From: Zeugodacus cucurbitae
Lineage: Eukaryota > Arthropoda > Insecta > Diptera > Tephritidae
Direction: 5' to 3'
Assembly (NCBI RefSeq): GCF_028554725.1
Contig: NC_071671.1
Location: 66,458,001-66,522,000, forward strand
Length of the DNA stretch: 64,000 nt
The notes beneath the pieces are model-generated. The model saw only the letters and a program-made list of their open reading frames with translations. It was not told the origin of the DNA and made no database searches. Both the position numbers and the translations under genes were made by a program. Shown piece by piece: positions 49,210-61,870 of the stretch. Each line of letters starts with the position of its first letter. The first letter of the stretch is position 1.

Positions 49210-49950
49210 TACGCCGTCGTTTGTGAATGCATGCTCAGAGCTAAAATACGTGTTTTGCTTGCATGCATGTGTGGGTTAGTATTTGCTGTCATTAGCGTTT
49301 AAGCGTACACATTTAGTTGGAATTTGTGGTGGTAGCAAATGCATGTGAAAGCAGTGTGCCTCAATTGAAATTCAATTGCATTTCAGCGATGATTACGGTA
49401 CTTAATGAAATTCCCAGGGTTTGAGGCGTAACGATTAGTGGAGATGTTGGGTTGTCAGATTTTCCAGAAGTCGGATTTGTAATGCCAAGTGATTTGTTAT
49501 TTTCAAATGGTATAATCACATTTTTATTTTATGAAATACTCGTATAATATGATTTATATTTGGGTAGGGTTGCCACTTTTTAAAATATTTACCCTAAATA
49601 TATAGCTTAAAGCTTTGAATTAACTAAGGAAAGTGGCATGCAAAATGCCTAAATTGAATAAAAGTTTTCGGCAGGGTTGCCACCTTTTTAAAATACAGAA
49701 TTAAATTTTTTAAAATTTTGTTTTTTATTTAAATATATTACTTAGTAGTGCATATTAAATTCAATTATTTAAGTTTGTGTTTTCTGTATAGGGTTGCCAT
49801 TTAAATAATTTATGTAGAAGAAAGAAAAAAATATAGGTTAAATGGTTAAGATTTATATACAATTATCTTCATTTATAACGGCTTCTATATTTTTGCTTTT
49901 AAGTTTGTCTGTCAGCCGCTAAATAAGTAAACATGTGTTCTTCTCAACTT

Positions 49951-49990
49951 GGCGTATACGTAACCTAAGCTGAAAGGTTATGTATACGCC
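49951..49990. repeat. 16-bp hairpin made of two GGCGTATAC motifs, instance 7
   Basis: GGCGTATACGTAACCT at 49951-49966 and AGGTTATGTATACGCC at 49975-49990 are reverse complements with a single G:T exception, separated by AAGCTGAA. The right arm continues into ATGG, giving ACACCATGGCGTATAC on the minus strand, in line with the dispersed motif. Confidence 0.8.
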
Positions 49991-50326
49991 ATGGTGTTAC
50001 TACGCTTTGATACAGTGAGTTGTGTGGTTTCATATCAGAAGCGATTGAATTTCATTTTAAAAGAGATAATTGATTAATTGCTTTATAAAATGAATATTCA
50101 TTATACTCCAATTATGGATTTATATATCAATATATGTATATGTACATTTATACATATTTGCTTGCTCATTAAAACTGTTCAATCAATTTAATTTAAGTGA
50201 AAGTTTTTAAAAATTGATAAAAGAAATAAATAAATAAATAAACAAAATTAAAAGAAAAACACATTAATTCCGTAAAATTATGTCAATTCATAACTATCTG
50301 CTTCCACTTTGTCTTACTTAGTTTGT

Positions 50327-50342
50327 CATGGCGTATGAGTAA
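50327..50342 (+). repeat. GGCGTATGAGT motif, instance 8
   Basis: CATGGCGTATGAGTAA, a 16-bp identity with instance 1 on the other strand. Confidence 0.6.
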
Positions 50343-51047
50343 TAGTAATAATACAAACATATACAAACAAATAAAATATATGTATGAATGTGTATGCTAA
50401 CAAACGAGGCATTTGAAACTGCTTACGTTTGATTTATGCCGCACACACTTTCATACAACACACCCACCACACAAATTCACATAATTTATTAGTTGTGTGA
50501 TTGTGTGTTCATTGAGTAGTCACGAAATTACTCATCTACAATTTATTAATCTGTACCGTTTAATATTTGCATGAGTTAATTTCTTGTTACATATATACAC
50601 ACATAATTTCCTGCTGAACACTTCAACTGGCTCATTTCATATGAGCTTTGATTGTGCGTCTGTTATATTCTGTCAATATTGCACTGATTATTTATATTGT
50701 AAATATTTGTATTTATGATTGTGGAAATTCATTTACACCAAAATATGTATGTGTAATAGTGTATGGTGTATGCTTGTTATGCGCGGCATATTTGCATACA
50801 TTTCATTCGCATAATCTGAAGAGCGATTTGTATGCCTCATTAATTTTGCATCAGTTATATGTAAGTAGCAATTGATCAGTGTGGGTGCGTATGGGTATGT
50901 TCATAATTGTGTGCATTGTGTGCGGAAGGTACTCAAATAATTCAAAAGGATTAAATCATTTGATTGTGGAATTTTCAAGACAATCTGTTCAATAACAATT
51001 AAAAATAAAAATATGTTTTCTTAACTTTTCTCATTATTATATTAAAA

Positions 51048-52192
51048 CAAGTAAGGAAAGGCTAGGTTCGGGTGCAACCGAACATTTTATACTCTCGCAA
51101 TTTATTGATATATTTTTATTAAGATAACACACAATTTGACCCAATTTGAAAATCCTATAATTTGGTATATGAGAGCTAGAGGAAGTTACATTATTAGAAG
51201 AAAAATATTTCCTCTTAATTAAATTAAGAGACCTGAGAGATTTACCGAAATTTTCGGTGAAAAATTACCATGGGCCACTGAATTCTTCATATTCGATATT
51301 CGGGGCTTTGAAAAGTTATAGTCCGATATATATATATCTTCATTGGTTCCTTATGTATATGTGTTATAAAGTGAAGGAATAAGATGGAGTTCAAAATTGA
51401 GTTACATGGGAAGTTGTCGTGGTTGTGAACCGATTCCATCCATTTTCCACACGTGTCATCAGGGTGTCAAGAAAATATTATATACCGAATTTCATTTAAA
51501 TCGGTCGAGTAGTTCCTGACCCATAAGTGGGCGATGCCACGCCCATTTTCCAATTTGTAAAAAAATCTCAGTGCAGCTTCCTTTTTTTTCGTTAGTGAGT
51601 TAACCCACTTTTAGTAAATTTCAACCTAACCTTTGTATGGGAGGTGGGCGTGGTTATTATCCGATTTCAACTTATTTCATGGTGTATGGTGAGGTACGTA
51701 AGAGAACCGACTGCAGAAAGTTTGGTTTATGTAGCTTTATTGGTTTGAGAGATATATATAAATAACCGATTTGGGGGCGGCCCACGCCCACTTCCGCAAA
51801 AAAATTACATCCAAATATGCCCCCTTCTAGTGCGATCCTCTATTCCAAATTTTACTTTTATAACTTTATTTATGGCTTAGTTATGACACTTTATGTGTTT
51901 TTGGTTTTCGCCATTTTGTGGGCGTGGCAGTGGTCCGATTTTACCCAGCAACCTGCTTACGGTCACAAGAAACATGTGTTCCAAGTTTCATCAAGATATC
52001 TCAATTTTTACTCAAGTTATCCGTTGCACGGATGGACGGACAGACAGACATTCGGATTTTGACTCGTCTCGTCACCCTGATCATTTTGATATATATAACC
52101 CTATTAACTCGTTTAGTTTTATGACTTACAAACCGTTATGTGAACAAAACTGTAATACTCTGTTAGCAACTTTTGTTGCGAGAGTATAAAAA
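51048..52192 (-). mobile_element. 1.1-kb dispersed repeat family, copy C (inverted)
   Basis: Begins CAAGTAAGGAAAGGCTAGG with the GTTCGG...CCGAAC hairpin and ends GCGAGAGTATAAAAA. The first 350 bp (51110-51420) is more diverged than in other copies and probably represents another subfamily. The middle and right parts match the others: GGCGATGCCACGCCCATTTT, GGGAGGTGGGCGTGGTTATT, CATTTTGTGGGCGTGGCAGT and GACGGACAGACAGAC. Confidence 0.8.
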
Positions 52193-53085
52193 TGGAATCT
52201 TATTTAATTTAGTTTGAGAAGAAATGAAAATGAAAATGTAAGCTTATTTGCCTCACCTAACTATTTAAGACCAAAAAAAAAAGATCATTTCAAATGCATG
52301 CTATCAGTGCAAAATGACTAGTCTTACAGTCCTGCTTGAGCATATTGATCAACCTGCACATAATTGAGTGCCCGCACTAGCATGTGATATACAAATTTAT
52401 ATGCCCAAACTTCGTCTTCTCGAAACTAGTTTGCATACTAACTCATCCACTGTCTGCTGTGTGAGTGAAAATATAAGCAATTAAGCCAGTTCTAACACCT
52501 GCCAACACCAGTTTCAGACGACTCACTTTGTTTTCTGCATAAGCACATACGAGAGTGTATGTATAGACAAACCGAAGGCCTCAAAAGGTCATATACGAGA
52601 TATCCAGTTCAACTGAAAACTTGTTAGCACATATGCTTTGCTTGTTTGTTTGAACTGAAAGTTGTGCGCTCAAGAGCACTTCAGCGCACATAGTTTGAAG
52701 TTAAATTTAATTAAAATGCTAACAAAGCGTTGCAAGCACATTGACAATGTAAAAATAATTCCCACTTATGTTTTATGACTAAAGTTTATGTTTGTATAGA
52801 ATATATGAATGTAATTTTGATTTCTCATTTTCGCATGCCAAAACTTGTTGATGAGAGATTTTTTTCTGCATTAAACGGCTGCTGCCTTCATTGAAATTTT
52901 TCTGAAGAAAATAATCTTATATTTAAATGTATATTTTTTTTGCAGACATTATGCCGCCTAAATTTGAAATGCTTACAAAATCGTATCTCGATTACAATGA
53001 CAACATTTTTAACAAATGAACGATATGTGGCAACTCTACTTCAAAATTTATTCAAAAATATATTCTGCCCGAGTACTATCCGGAA
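52193..53085. other. AT-rich non-coding segment
   Basis: No gene supported. A GTGGCAAC word lies near 53027. Nothing else is recognised. Confidence 0.5.
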
Positions 53086-53783
53086 AGCTCACTTAAGGGG
53101 TTATATACAGTTAGACGGCCGAAAAAAAGTGAATTTTCCAGAATTTTTTCAGAGAAAACTTTTTAATTTATTGATCCAAAAATGTATACACATACTATGG
53201 TATCTTTTAACTGTATTTTAAGACTTAGTACTAGTAAAAATATTTATTTGAAAAAGAGCTACAGCTGATCACCAGGACCTCCTCTCAAAAAAGACGTTTT
53301 GCGGTGACCACTATATCTCGGAACTGGATCATATGAAATTAAAAAACCAAACAGATTTCGTTAAAATAATGTTAAATCTAGTAATTAATCGAAGCAATAA
53401 GCAAAATAAAATTTTTTGACAAAATGGCGGTTTCTCAAAAAAAAAAATCGATTCTTCACCGAAATTAAATCGGCCTTAAATTGTTTATAAAAAATATATT
53501 TACCGGAGAGAAAAAATCTTCGATTAATTACTAAAAAATATATTTAAGTAGGTCGTGTTAAAATTTGAGACGAATCGGTTTAGCCGTTTTCGAGTAATAT
53601 TGGGCACCGACTTTGAAAACACCATTTTGAGAAAAACGCGCTGCCGCTCGGACCTTGTACTTCCAAGCACTCTGAAACGCCATTTCAAATTTGCTTGTAA
53701 CTTTGAAAATATTCACCGGAACGATATGAAATTTTCTGTGTGTATTCTTAAATATATGTACATTAAGAAAATGAAATAAAAAA
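53086..53783. repeat. Repeat-like segment of unknown class
   Basis: It opens at CTTAAGGGGTTATATACAGT and contains GGCCGAAAAAAAGTGAATTT, TATCTCGGAACTGGATCAT and ATCGGTTTAGCCGTTTTCG. Its style resembles dispersed insect repeats I have met, possibly a TTAA-targeting element, but I cannot name it. Its right end coincides with the start of copy D at 53784, so copy D may have inserted into it. Confidence 0.4.
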
Positions 53784-54250
53784 CAAGTAAGGAAGGGCTA
53801 AGTTCGGGTGTAACCGAACATTTTATACTCTCTCAATTTATTTATTTAACTTTATTTATATTATATAATACAAAATTTGACCCACATATTCGTCATATAT
53901 ATTATATAAAGTCGACTGAAAGTTGGAAACCATAATATTAGGTTAGAAGCACCGAGGTCCTCATGTTCGATTAATGGGGCCTTGAATACCTATGGTCTGA
54001 TTTCGGCGATTTTTAGAATATGGCTGCCACACTATTAACATAGTATTTGTGCAAAGTTCTGCACCGATATCTTCACTAGTGCTTACTTTATATATTGTAA
54101 AGTAAATGATTCAGATTCATTTGGCCTATTTTCACAACATATCATTGGGATGTAAGGAAACTATAACAAACCAAGTTTCATTGAAATCGGTCGAGTATTT
54201 CCTGAGATATGGTTTTTGACCCATAAGTGGGCGACGCCACGCCCATTTCG
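53784..54250 (-). mobile_element. 1.1-kb dispersed repeat family, copy D (truncated)
   Basis: It has the conserved hairpin end (CAAGTAAGGAAGGGCTAAG, then GTTCGG...CCGAAC), the GCACCGAGGTCCTC block and GCGACGCCACGCCCATTT, then stops abruptly near 54250. The remaining 0.7 kb is missing. A GTGGCAAC word lies about 70 bp beyond the break. Confidence 0.85.
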
Positions 54251-56380
54251 ATTTTTTGAAAATTCTAACTGGAAATTTTGTAAAATATTTGGATTTTTTT
54301 TTTCAATTTTACTTTATTTGTTATGTGGCAACTCTATACAAAAAATATGCTGAAGGAGAGAACTTTATAATAAAGATAATACCTAACTCTTGATATCCAT
54401 ATTGTTTCAGTATTTAAGTAGAATGAGGCTTCAGCTCTCTCTCTCTCTCTTATTCCATTTCTCTTCAATTTATGAGAATTGTCTGTGCGATTCGTCACTC
54501 TCCAAAATCGAATCGAAGGCGTAACTGACTGATTTGACTTTATGGCTCTAAATTATAAGGACTGAATCATCATTCAAAGTGAAATAGGAAATTCACCAAA
54601 TATCTAGAAGATATATAAACAGCCGATATTCCTATTGAGGTTTTCTGTTAGTAGAACCTGGAACGTATTTACATAAGTGTTTAATACAGTACCTCCCATA
54701 CAGCTCACCACACATAATAAACTGAATATAGATATCCACGACGAATTGACCCCTCATCACATGCTACAAAATGAGTGCCAAGAAAAACTTCCACACTTTA
54801 TGTTTGTATTAGAGGTGAAACTACAACTTTTGGCGATGATATATGCTTTTCAACAATCAAAACTTTGACTCTGCTGAGGTCACAAATATCGCCAGAGCTG
54901 CCCAGTAGTTTTGTTAACTAAAAATAGTGCAGAATGAGTTTTTTATGAAAGTGATATTTTGGAACATTAAAACGAAACGAAAAAAGAACACAAACAAGTT
55001 GCTGACAAAGTTTAATTTGGTCTCCATGACAAGCCGAAAATTTATTGAAACTTTTACTATCACCTTTATATGTAGTGCAGATGTAGAGATGAATGACTCA
55101 GCCACTCAGTGCTCATGAAGTGCAGGTGCAGAAAGGTGAAAGGCGGTAGCGCTGTGAACGCAAACACTTGTTGACCATAAAGACAGCAAGCGGATGAAGA
55201 GTGCGCAAACCAGTGGGGTTTTGCCGGAAATGCGTTGAAAAATCTGCCGATATGAGGTAACTGGCGCAAAGCCAAACGGCAAACCTCTGTGAAATAGTGT
55301 AGTTGTAATTTTTTTATCGCCTCTTTTATGCGAGACGGAAGTGTCTACATAAAATGTTAATATACTTTTTTGACCATAAAAAGATGAAGTGCTGTTTGAG
55401 GAGTGTGAATGAGTGAAACAAAAGTATGCAAGTTTTAAAAACTCGCGCGAGATCCTTAACTTTATAACGGTAAGTAATAAACTTACTATAGACACGAGCT
55501 ATCTGGGTCTATTCAAAGTATATGAAGCAGCTGTTAAGTTGTTTATTGCAGTTGTGTTCGTTGAGGGGTAAATACTAAAATTAAAATGGGCAATGAAATA
55601 TTAAAAATTAAAAAATAAAAATAAAGAACCGGAACAAGCTTTTTATGACAAAGTAAGATTCATCCACATATAATAATAATAAGCAAATAATCATGAATCA
55701 TAAATTAATTATTTTTGTAAATTTCTTTCCTTACTTTTTTTCTTACAAACTTCATTAACCAACTTCACGCTGCCAGTGGCTAAATTCCCAGTGATTATGA
55801 AAACCACAGCTGTTGCAACTCTCAGTTTATAGTTTTATTTCATCAAAAAACTTTTTATTTTTACAAATATCAACTTGGCAAAAGATTTAATTAAAATATT
55901 TTCAAATTGCTAACTCATTTTGCGCACTTGGCGTGACGTACACACAATGTGGCATGCAACACGTAGTGAAGCACGAAAACAAGCTAATTGCTAAAAATAG
56001 CAAATGAAGTAAAGAAAAAAAAAAACACACGCACAAAAAAATGTGCAGAATTTTGAAATGCAACCGAGCAACTAATTCAAAACAACTCATTGTGGCAACC
56101 ATATAACATAGCAATAGATATACGAACATATAAATATATATTTATATGCAGTCGTGGTTGCACGCAGTGGCAACGCTTTCATGGTTGGCGGAATGGAAAA
56201 TGTTTTCGACCAGCCGTTGCATTTTTGCCACGGGTAACCAACCATGCGACTAATGAGCGCAGCTTTGCTTGGTGCTATAATTAGATAAACACATATATTG
56301 CATAGCGAATATGAATTGTTAAATACTTTTGCATTTATAATTAAGCATATTTATAAAGCACTGTTATAAAACTCGTATAC
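54251..56380. other. AT-rich non-coding segment
   Basis: No gene supported. It contains a (CT)8 tract at 54435-54450. A minus-strand frame of 129 codons at 55106-55495 has no recognisable domain. Confidence 0.5.
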
Positions 56381-57113
56381 ATCTCTATCTCTATCTCTAT
56401 CTCTATCTCTATCTCTATCTCTATCTCTATCTCTATCTCTATCTCTATCTCTATCTCTATCTCTATCTCTATCTCTATCTCTATCTCTATCTCTATCTCT
56501 ATCTCTATCTCTATCTCTATCTCTATCTCTATCTCTATCTCTATCTCTATCTCTATCTCTATCTCTATCTCTATCTCTATCTCTATCTCTATCTCTATCT
56601 CTATCTCTATCTCTATCTCTATCTCTATCTCTATCTCTATCTCTATCTCTATCTCTATCTCTATCTCTATCTCTATCTCTATCTCTATCTCTATCTCTAT
56701 CTCTATCTCTATCTCTATCTCTATCTCTATCTCTATCTCTATCTCTATCTCTATCTCTATCTCTATCTCTATCTCTATCTCTATCTCTATCTCTATCTCT
56801 ATCTCTATCTCTATCTCTATCTCTATCTCTATCTCTATCTCTATCTCTATCTCTATCTCTATCTCTATCTCTATCTCTATCTCTATCTCTATCTCTATCT
56901 CTATCTCTATCTCTATCTCTATCTCTATCTCTATCTCTATCTCTATCTCTATCTCTATCTCTATCTCTATCTCTATCTCTATCTCTATCTCTATCTCTAT
57001 CTCTATCTCTATCTCTTTCTCTATCTCTATCTCTATCTCTATCTCTATCTCTATCTCTATCTCTATCTCTATCTCTATCTCTATCTCTATCTCTATCTCT
57101 ATCTCTATCTCTA
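56381..57113. repeat. (CTCTAT)n hexanucleotide array, about 122 units
   Basis: About 733 bp of CTCTAT repeats with a single visible substitution (CTCTTT near 57012-57017). The minus strand reads (AGAGAT)n, which gives an alternating Arg-Asp open frame of about 240 residues. That frame is a by-product of the repeat, not a gene. Near-perfect homogeneity at this length implies recent expansion or active homogenisation. Assemblers often misjudge the copy number of such arrays. Confidence 0.97.
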
Positions 57114-59716
57114 GTCCACGACTGCTCCAAATTACTTTTTCTTGTCTATTGTGTTGTTATTAAGAGCAAGCTTAACAAATTTATAAGCTAAATAACGGTA
57201 AAATCATGAAAAACAACAATAGCAACAACAATAGCAACAACAATATCTACAAACTCATAAGCTACTCTGCCACAAGTTATCAAGTTGGCACTTGAACTGT
57301 GTGCTTCTGACAAACAAAATATTGCCGCACAACCAGCCAGCTCCCCCCACTAAGCGAGTCGAGCGTGCTGTTATTTACAATAACCATTATCTGCAAATTG
57401 TCACCGAAACAAGGACATTTACTTCTGTGCCGCGCCTACGGACCGCCTTAACAATGACGATCAACAGTTGTCCGCTGACACTCACACAGTCCATGTTTCA
57501 TTTGAAGCTCACTACAAGCACTGCTTTAGTATTTATCTTACACAAACAATTGCGACGCGAGGAAAAGTTGTACACTTTCCTTTTGTTATCGAATTTATCC
57601 ACTCATTATCACCGGAGACGCCATGAGGAGTGTTTGTTGAATTTTCCTGATGTCTTCTGAGTTGTGTGTGTCTTTATATAGATATATGTATATGTGTGTA
57701 TGTATATATGCTATTATTCTTGTCATGTCTATGCTGTTGGCTTACTTCTTTAACAAAAAAAATTTAAAAAATAATTTCATTTCACTCCTTCTTGCTGTGA
57801 GTTTGAAGTTATATACAGAAGTATATTCACTTGTGTGTAAATATGTATTTGTCTCTGTGTGTGTTCATTTACTCTGATTCATATTTCATTTCGCTTGTTC
57901 TTACCAACTGCTTGCTGCCTCTCAACTGTGTGCTTTTTGTTCTTATCTCTGCTGGCTCACTTTTCGACATCCTTTATTTGCTCCTTGGCGAATTGGACAA
58001 CACTTGCCGCCTTCGCTACACTCACGACGTGCGCTTCAGCATCAGCAGTTGTATTCATATATTTATCTCGGAATATCTGCTTTTACCGACACACTTCTGT
58101 GTTTGTATGTATGTGTGCTTGTGCGAAATTCAACTTGATTATTTAAGCTCATACTTTCCCGTTAGTCTTATTTTTGTTGCATTCATCTTTATGCCTTTTA
58201 CTTTCATCATATTTTATTTATCTTCCTGATAAAAACCATAATTTTCCCCAGCAATTTCGTATTTATTCAGCTTTGTGCGATAAGAGAAACTACTGCCAAA
58301 ATTGAGTTGTATGAAATTTTAAAATCCCGCCTCGTGCTGTTCGTCTTGGCATAAATGTATACGTGTGTGTGTTTTGATGTCTATACCCAGTGCCAGCTTC
58401 ATTCATTCATTTAGGTGTGAATGTGCGCGCCCGTTTGCTTTGGGATTCTACTTTGAACGTGTCCAAAAATATTCGTGAATTTATCACGTTTCATCTACTC
58501 GCTACGGAAAATGTGGCATAATTTCAATAACGATCTGTCATGCTGTTGAGTAGGGTCAATGAGACCATTTGTATTTCTTCTACTCTCTGCTGAGTTGAAG
58601 AAAGCCGAAGAAACACTTAAATAACGCTTTGTCGTAAAATTGTGAGGAAATTTAAAAGTAATTCTTTTAGTACACTTAATTGAAGTGATTGAAATAACTT
58701 TCATGGCTAGCAATTTGAAAGGGTGATTTGGATATTTTAAAACTATTAAAGTTGCATAAGGAATAAGCTATTTTTCTAGCTAAACTCTAGTTGTATTTTT
58801 TCTTAAATTGTTTTAATTCTGATTTTTCACGTGGGTCAAAATAGAGTAACGAGTAATAGCAGTATCAGTAGTGAATAATAAACAGTATCAATCCTTGCGG
58901 AAATGTGACTAATGCCTAGAGATCCAGGTGTGAATTAAAAATAGAATTTATTCTCTAGAAACGCTCTTAAAACATAAGAATAATGTTATTCTCAGGAAAT
59001 GTGGACAGTCACAAAAGAAGCCTACCATTATTACTTCCTTATCAATACGAATAGATCATATGGAGTATTGTATCAGTTCACTTTGATTATGAAACTATTT
59101 AAAGGATAAAAGTGGACGAGTGAGTTGAAGGAGGCTTCTAAGAGTCTGAAAAGCTTAGCTCATCTATGTCGGCGTTCCCTGAGAGAGAGTTTATTATCGA
59201 CAGACTGTTAAAATTTGACAGTCAAGTTGAGCGGCACTTCAGCCAAGAGTTCAATTGTTTAGTCGATGCCTCATTGACAGTTTTGTAACCAATGTAAACC
59301 AACAAATTGGATTGTTAAAATCAATCCGCAACATTTGATCAAAGTATATAGTTTATCTTGAAAGAGTAAGGATTGTAGTCCTGAAAAACAAACTTTAAGA
59401 GAGACTTGGTGTCGATCTGTGAATTCTTTAATGATATGAAAATTCCACTGAAAAGCTAGCACTAAACGGCTTCACTGGAGAGATGCAGAAGAACGAAAAA
59501 TATGGCTTCATTCCAATCTGGGGTTCCCTTTCCAAGGGACTTGGAATAGTTTCAGAATATCATGGTCTATAAGGATCAATTCTGATTTTAAATTCTATTA
59601 AACATTTCTACAATCCGACGCTCATGGCTAATAACGCAATAAGGTATTCTCAAAAATATTGAATAGTATTTAAGTAAGTTTTCTCGAAAGACTGATTGAC
59701 ACCAAAAATATTTCAA
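57114..59716. other. AT-rich non-coding segment
   Basis: No gene supported. Overlapping plus-strand frames at 57831-58229 (132 codons) and 57859-58146 are Cys/Leu/Phe-rich chance translations of T-rich DNA. Sequence near 57205-57245 contains AACAACAATAGCAACA-type repeats. Confidence 0.5.
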
Positions 59717-60912
59717 CAAGTAAGAAAGGGCTAAGTTCGGGTGTAACCGAACATTTTATACTCTCGCAATTTATTTATTTAACTTTATTTATATTAATAA
59801 TACACAATTTCACCCACATATTCGTCATATATAGTGCATAAAGTACATTGAAAGTTGGAAACCATAATGTTAGGTTAGAAGCACCGAGGCCCTCGTGTGC
59901 GATATATGGGGCCTTATAAACCTATGGTCCGATTTCGGCGATTTTTAGAATGGGGCTGCCACACTATAAACATAGTATTTGTGCGAAGATCTGCACCGAT
60001 ATCTTCACTAGTGCTTACTTTATATATTGTAAAGTAAACGATTCAGATCGTCTTCAAAGATCTGGTATATAGGAAGTAGGCGTGGTTGTGAAGCGATTTG
60101 GCCTATTTTCACAACATATTATTGGGATGTAAGGAAACTATTACAAACCAAGTTTCATTGAAATCGGTCAAGTAGTTCCTGAGATATGATTTTTGACTCA
60201 TAAGTGGGCGACGCCATGCCCATTTTCCATGTTGTAAAAAAATCTGAGTGCAGCTTCTATCTGCCATTTCTTATGTGAAATTTAGTGTTTTTGACGTTTT
60301 TGGTTAGTGAGTTAACCCACTTTTAGTGATTTTCAGCCTAACCTTTGTATGGGAGGTGGGCGTGGTTATTATCCGATTTCTTTCATTTTTGGACTGTATA
60401 AGGAAATGGCCAAAGTTTGGTTTATACAACTCTATTGGTTTGCGAAATATATACAAAAAACCGATTTAAGGGTGGGCCACGCCCACTTCCCCAAAAAAAT
60501 TACATCCAAATATGCCACTTCATAGTACGATCCTTCATACCAAATTTTATTTCCATAGCTTTATCTATGGCTTAGTTATGGCACTTTATGTGTTTTCGGT
60601 TTTCGCCATTTTGTGGGCGTGGCAGTGGTCATTTTTTTTTTTGCTCATTTTCGCAACCTTCCTATGGTGCCAAGAAATAAGTGTGCCAAGTTTCATCAAG
60701 ATATCTTAATTTTTACTCAAGTTACAGCTTGCACAGACGGACGGACGGACGGACAGACAGACATTCGGATTTGAACTCCACTCTTCACCCTGATCACTTT
60801 GGTATATATAACCCTATATCTAACTCGTTTAGTTTTGGGTGTTACAAACAACCGTTATGTGAACAAAACTATAATACTCTCTTTAGCAACTTTTGTTGCG
60901 AGAGTATAAAAA
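59717..60912 (-). mobile_element. 1.1-kb dispersed repeat family, copy E (inverted)
   Basis: Full-length copy from CAAGTAAGAAAGGGCTAAG with the hairpin through to GCGAGAGTATAAAAA. All conserved blocks are present, including (GGAC)n at about 60738-60754. It is followed after 958 bp by copy F in the opposite orientation. Confidence 0.9.
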
Positions 60913-61870
60913 TCAACAGTCAATGCAAGTCCAATTGCCACAAACTACTTAATAAATATATGAGTGCTTTACTTGTGGCAACTGAAAAATTCAAAATCAG
61001 CTAAAAAAAATCCACAAACAAATAAATAGCAGTTTAAAGCACCGCATATGCACCTGCCAGACTGACTTAAGTGGCGTCTTGTTACTCCCCACGCTGTGCG
61101 AAAGCAGCAAAAATACGCAATGAAAAATGAAGTGTAAACAAATAAGGAAAAAAGCGCAATATTGCACGCCGGTTGCGAACGCCGCCAAAGCTTGTGCGCG
61201 TCAGCGCTGAGTGAGCGCACAATAAACTTGTTATTTGCTCGCATATTTGCGCGTCACACCGTGGCGTATGAGTGATGTATGCCGTGGCGGTGTGCTGCGG
61301 AACAGCAGATACATATAAAAGAACGTGCGAGTGTGTGTGCCGATTTTATTATTATAAAATTGCTAGGAGAGTAATGTTAAGTGGTTCATTGAAAAATAAC
61401 TCGAGATTCCTGCATGACTTTGCACAAAAGAGATTGAAAGGCACACTTGAAGGCAAAGGAAATTGCTGGTGTGTATCACAAACTGGGAGTGTGTGTGACA
61501 TATGCATTTCATAAGAAGTTATATTAAATGCATATTTGTTGTCTTATGCTACACTAAATGGTGTTATAATAATGACTTTGTATAAATAAATAATCTGTAT
61601 ATATGTATGTTTGCAAATAGAAATATGAATTTGTATATAATTACAAACAGTGAATAATTGAATTGTATGCAAGGAACTTAAGGCCATTTCAGCAGTAATT
61701 AATTGGCACTTGTGTTTGGCAGCAATGAATAGTTAAGCATATGAATTATTAAACAGTAAAGGAAGTAGTGCAAACTCGTTTAATTGTTCCAATTGAAAAT
61801 TTTAGTATATACCCCTAACATTAATACTAAGGCATATATATATATATATGTCGTGTAGAAAATTTTATTA
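60913..61870. other. Spacer between two inverted repeat copies
   Basis: No gene supported. Carries motif instance 9 at 61257. It separates copies E and F and would be the loop of a large inverted-repeat transcript. Confidence 0.55.
61255..61294 (+). repeat. GGCGTATGAGT motif, instance 9, within a 7-bp inverted repeat
   Basis: CACCGTGGCGTATGAGTGA occupies 61257-61275. CACACCG at 61255-61261 pairs with CGGTGTG at 61288-61294. A second GCCGTGGCG word follows at 61281-61289. Confidence 0.6.

Larger units (their letters stand above)
48186..51047. other. AT-rich non-coding segment
   Basis: No gene supported with confidence. It includes an uncertain open frame (48652-49209), GTTGCCAC words near 49567, 49675 and 49791, the hairpin at 49951-49990 and a motif instance at 50327. 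Confidence 0.45.

Noticed and set aside
51817..52189. Open frames inside copy C, also seen at 60512-61004 and 61990-62349
   Set aside because: These frames recur only because the repeat recurs. They are not conserved in length or frame between copies and end at different points.
55106..55495. Minus-strand open frame of 129 codons
   Set aside because: No recognisable domain and Ser/His/Phe-rich composition typical of AT-rich non-coding DNA.
56351..57130. Minus-strand open frame of 259 codons with Arg-Asp repeats
   Set aside because: It is entirely produced by the (CTCTAT)n array plus a few flanking codons. There is no domain and no gene context.
57831..58229. Plus-strand open frame of 132 codons
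   Set aside because: T-rich DNA gives Leu/Phe/Cys-rich translations in overlapping frames. No motif was recognised, and similar chance frames occur nearby.
60730..60760. (GGAC)n microsatellite
   Set aside because: It is an internal conserved part of the 1.1-kb repeat family (also seen in copies A, B, C and F), not an independent feature.
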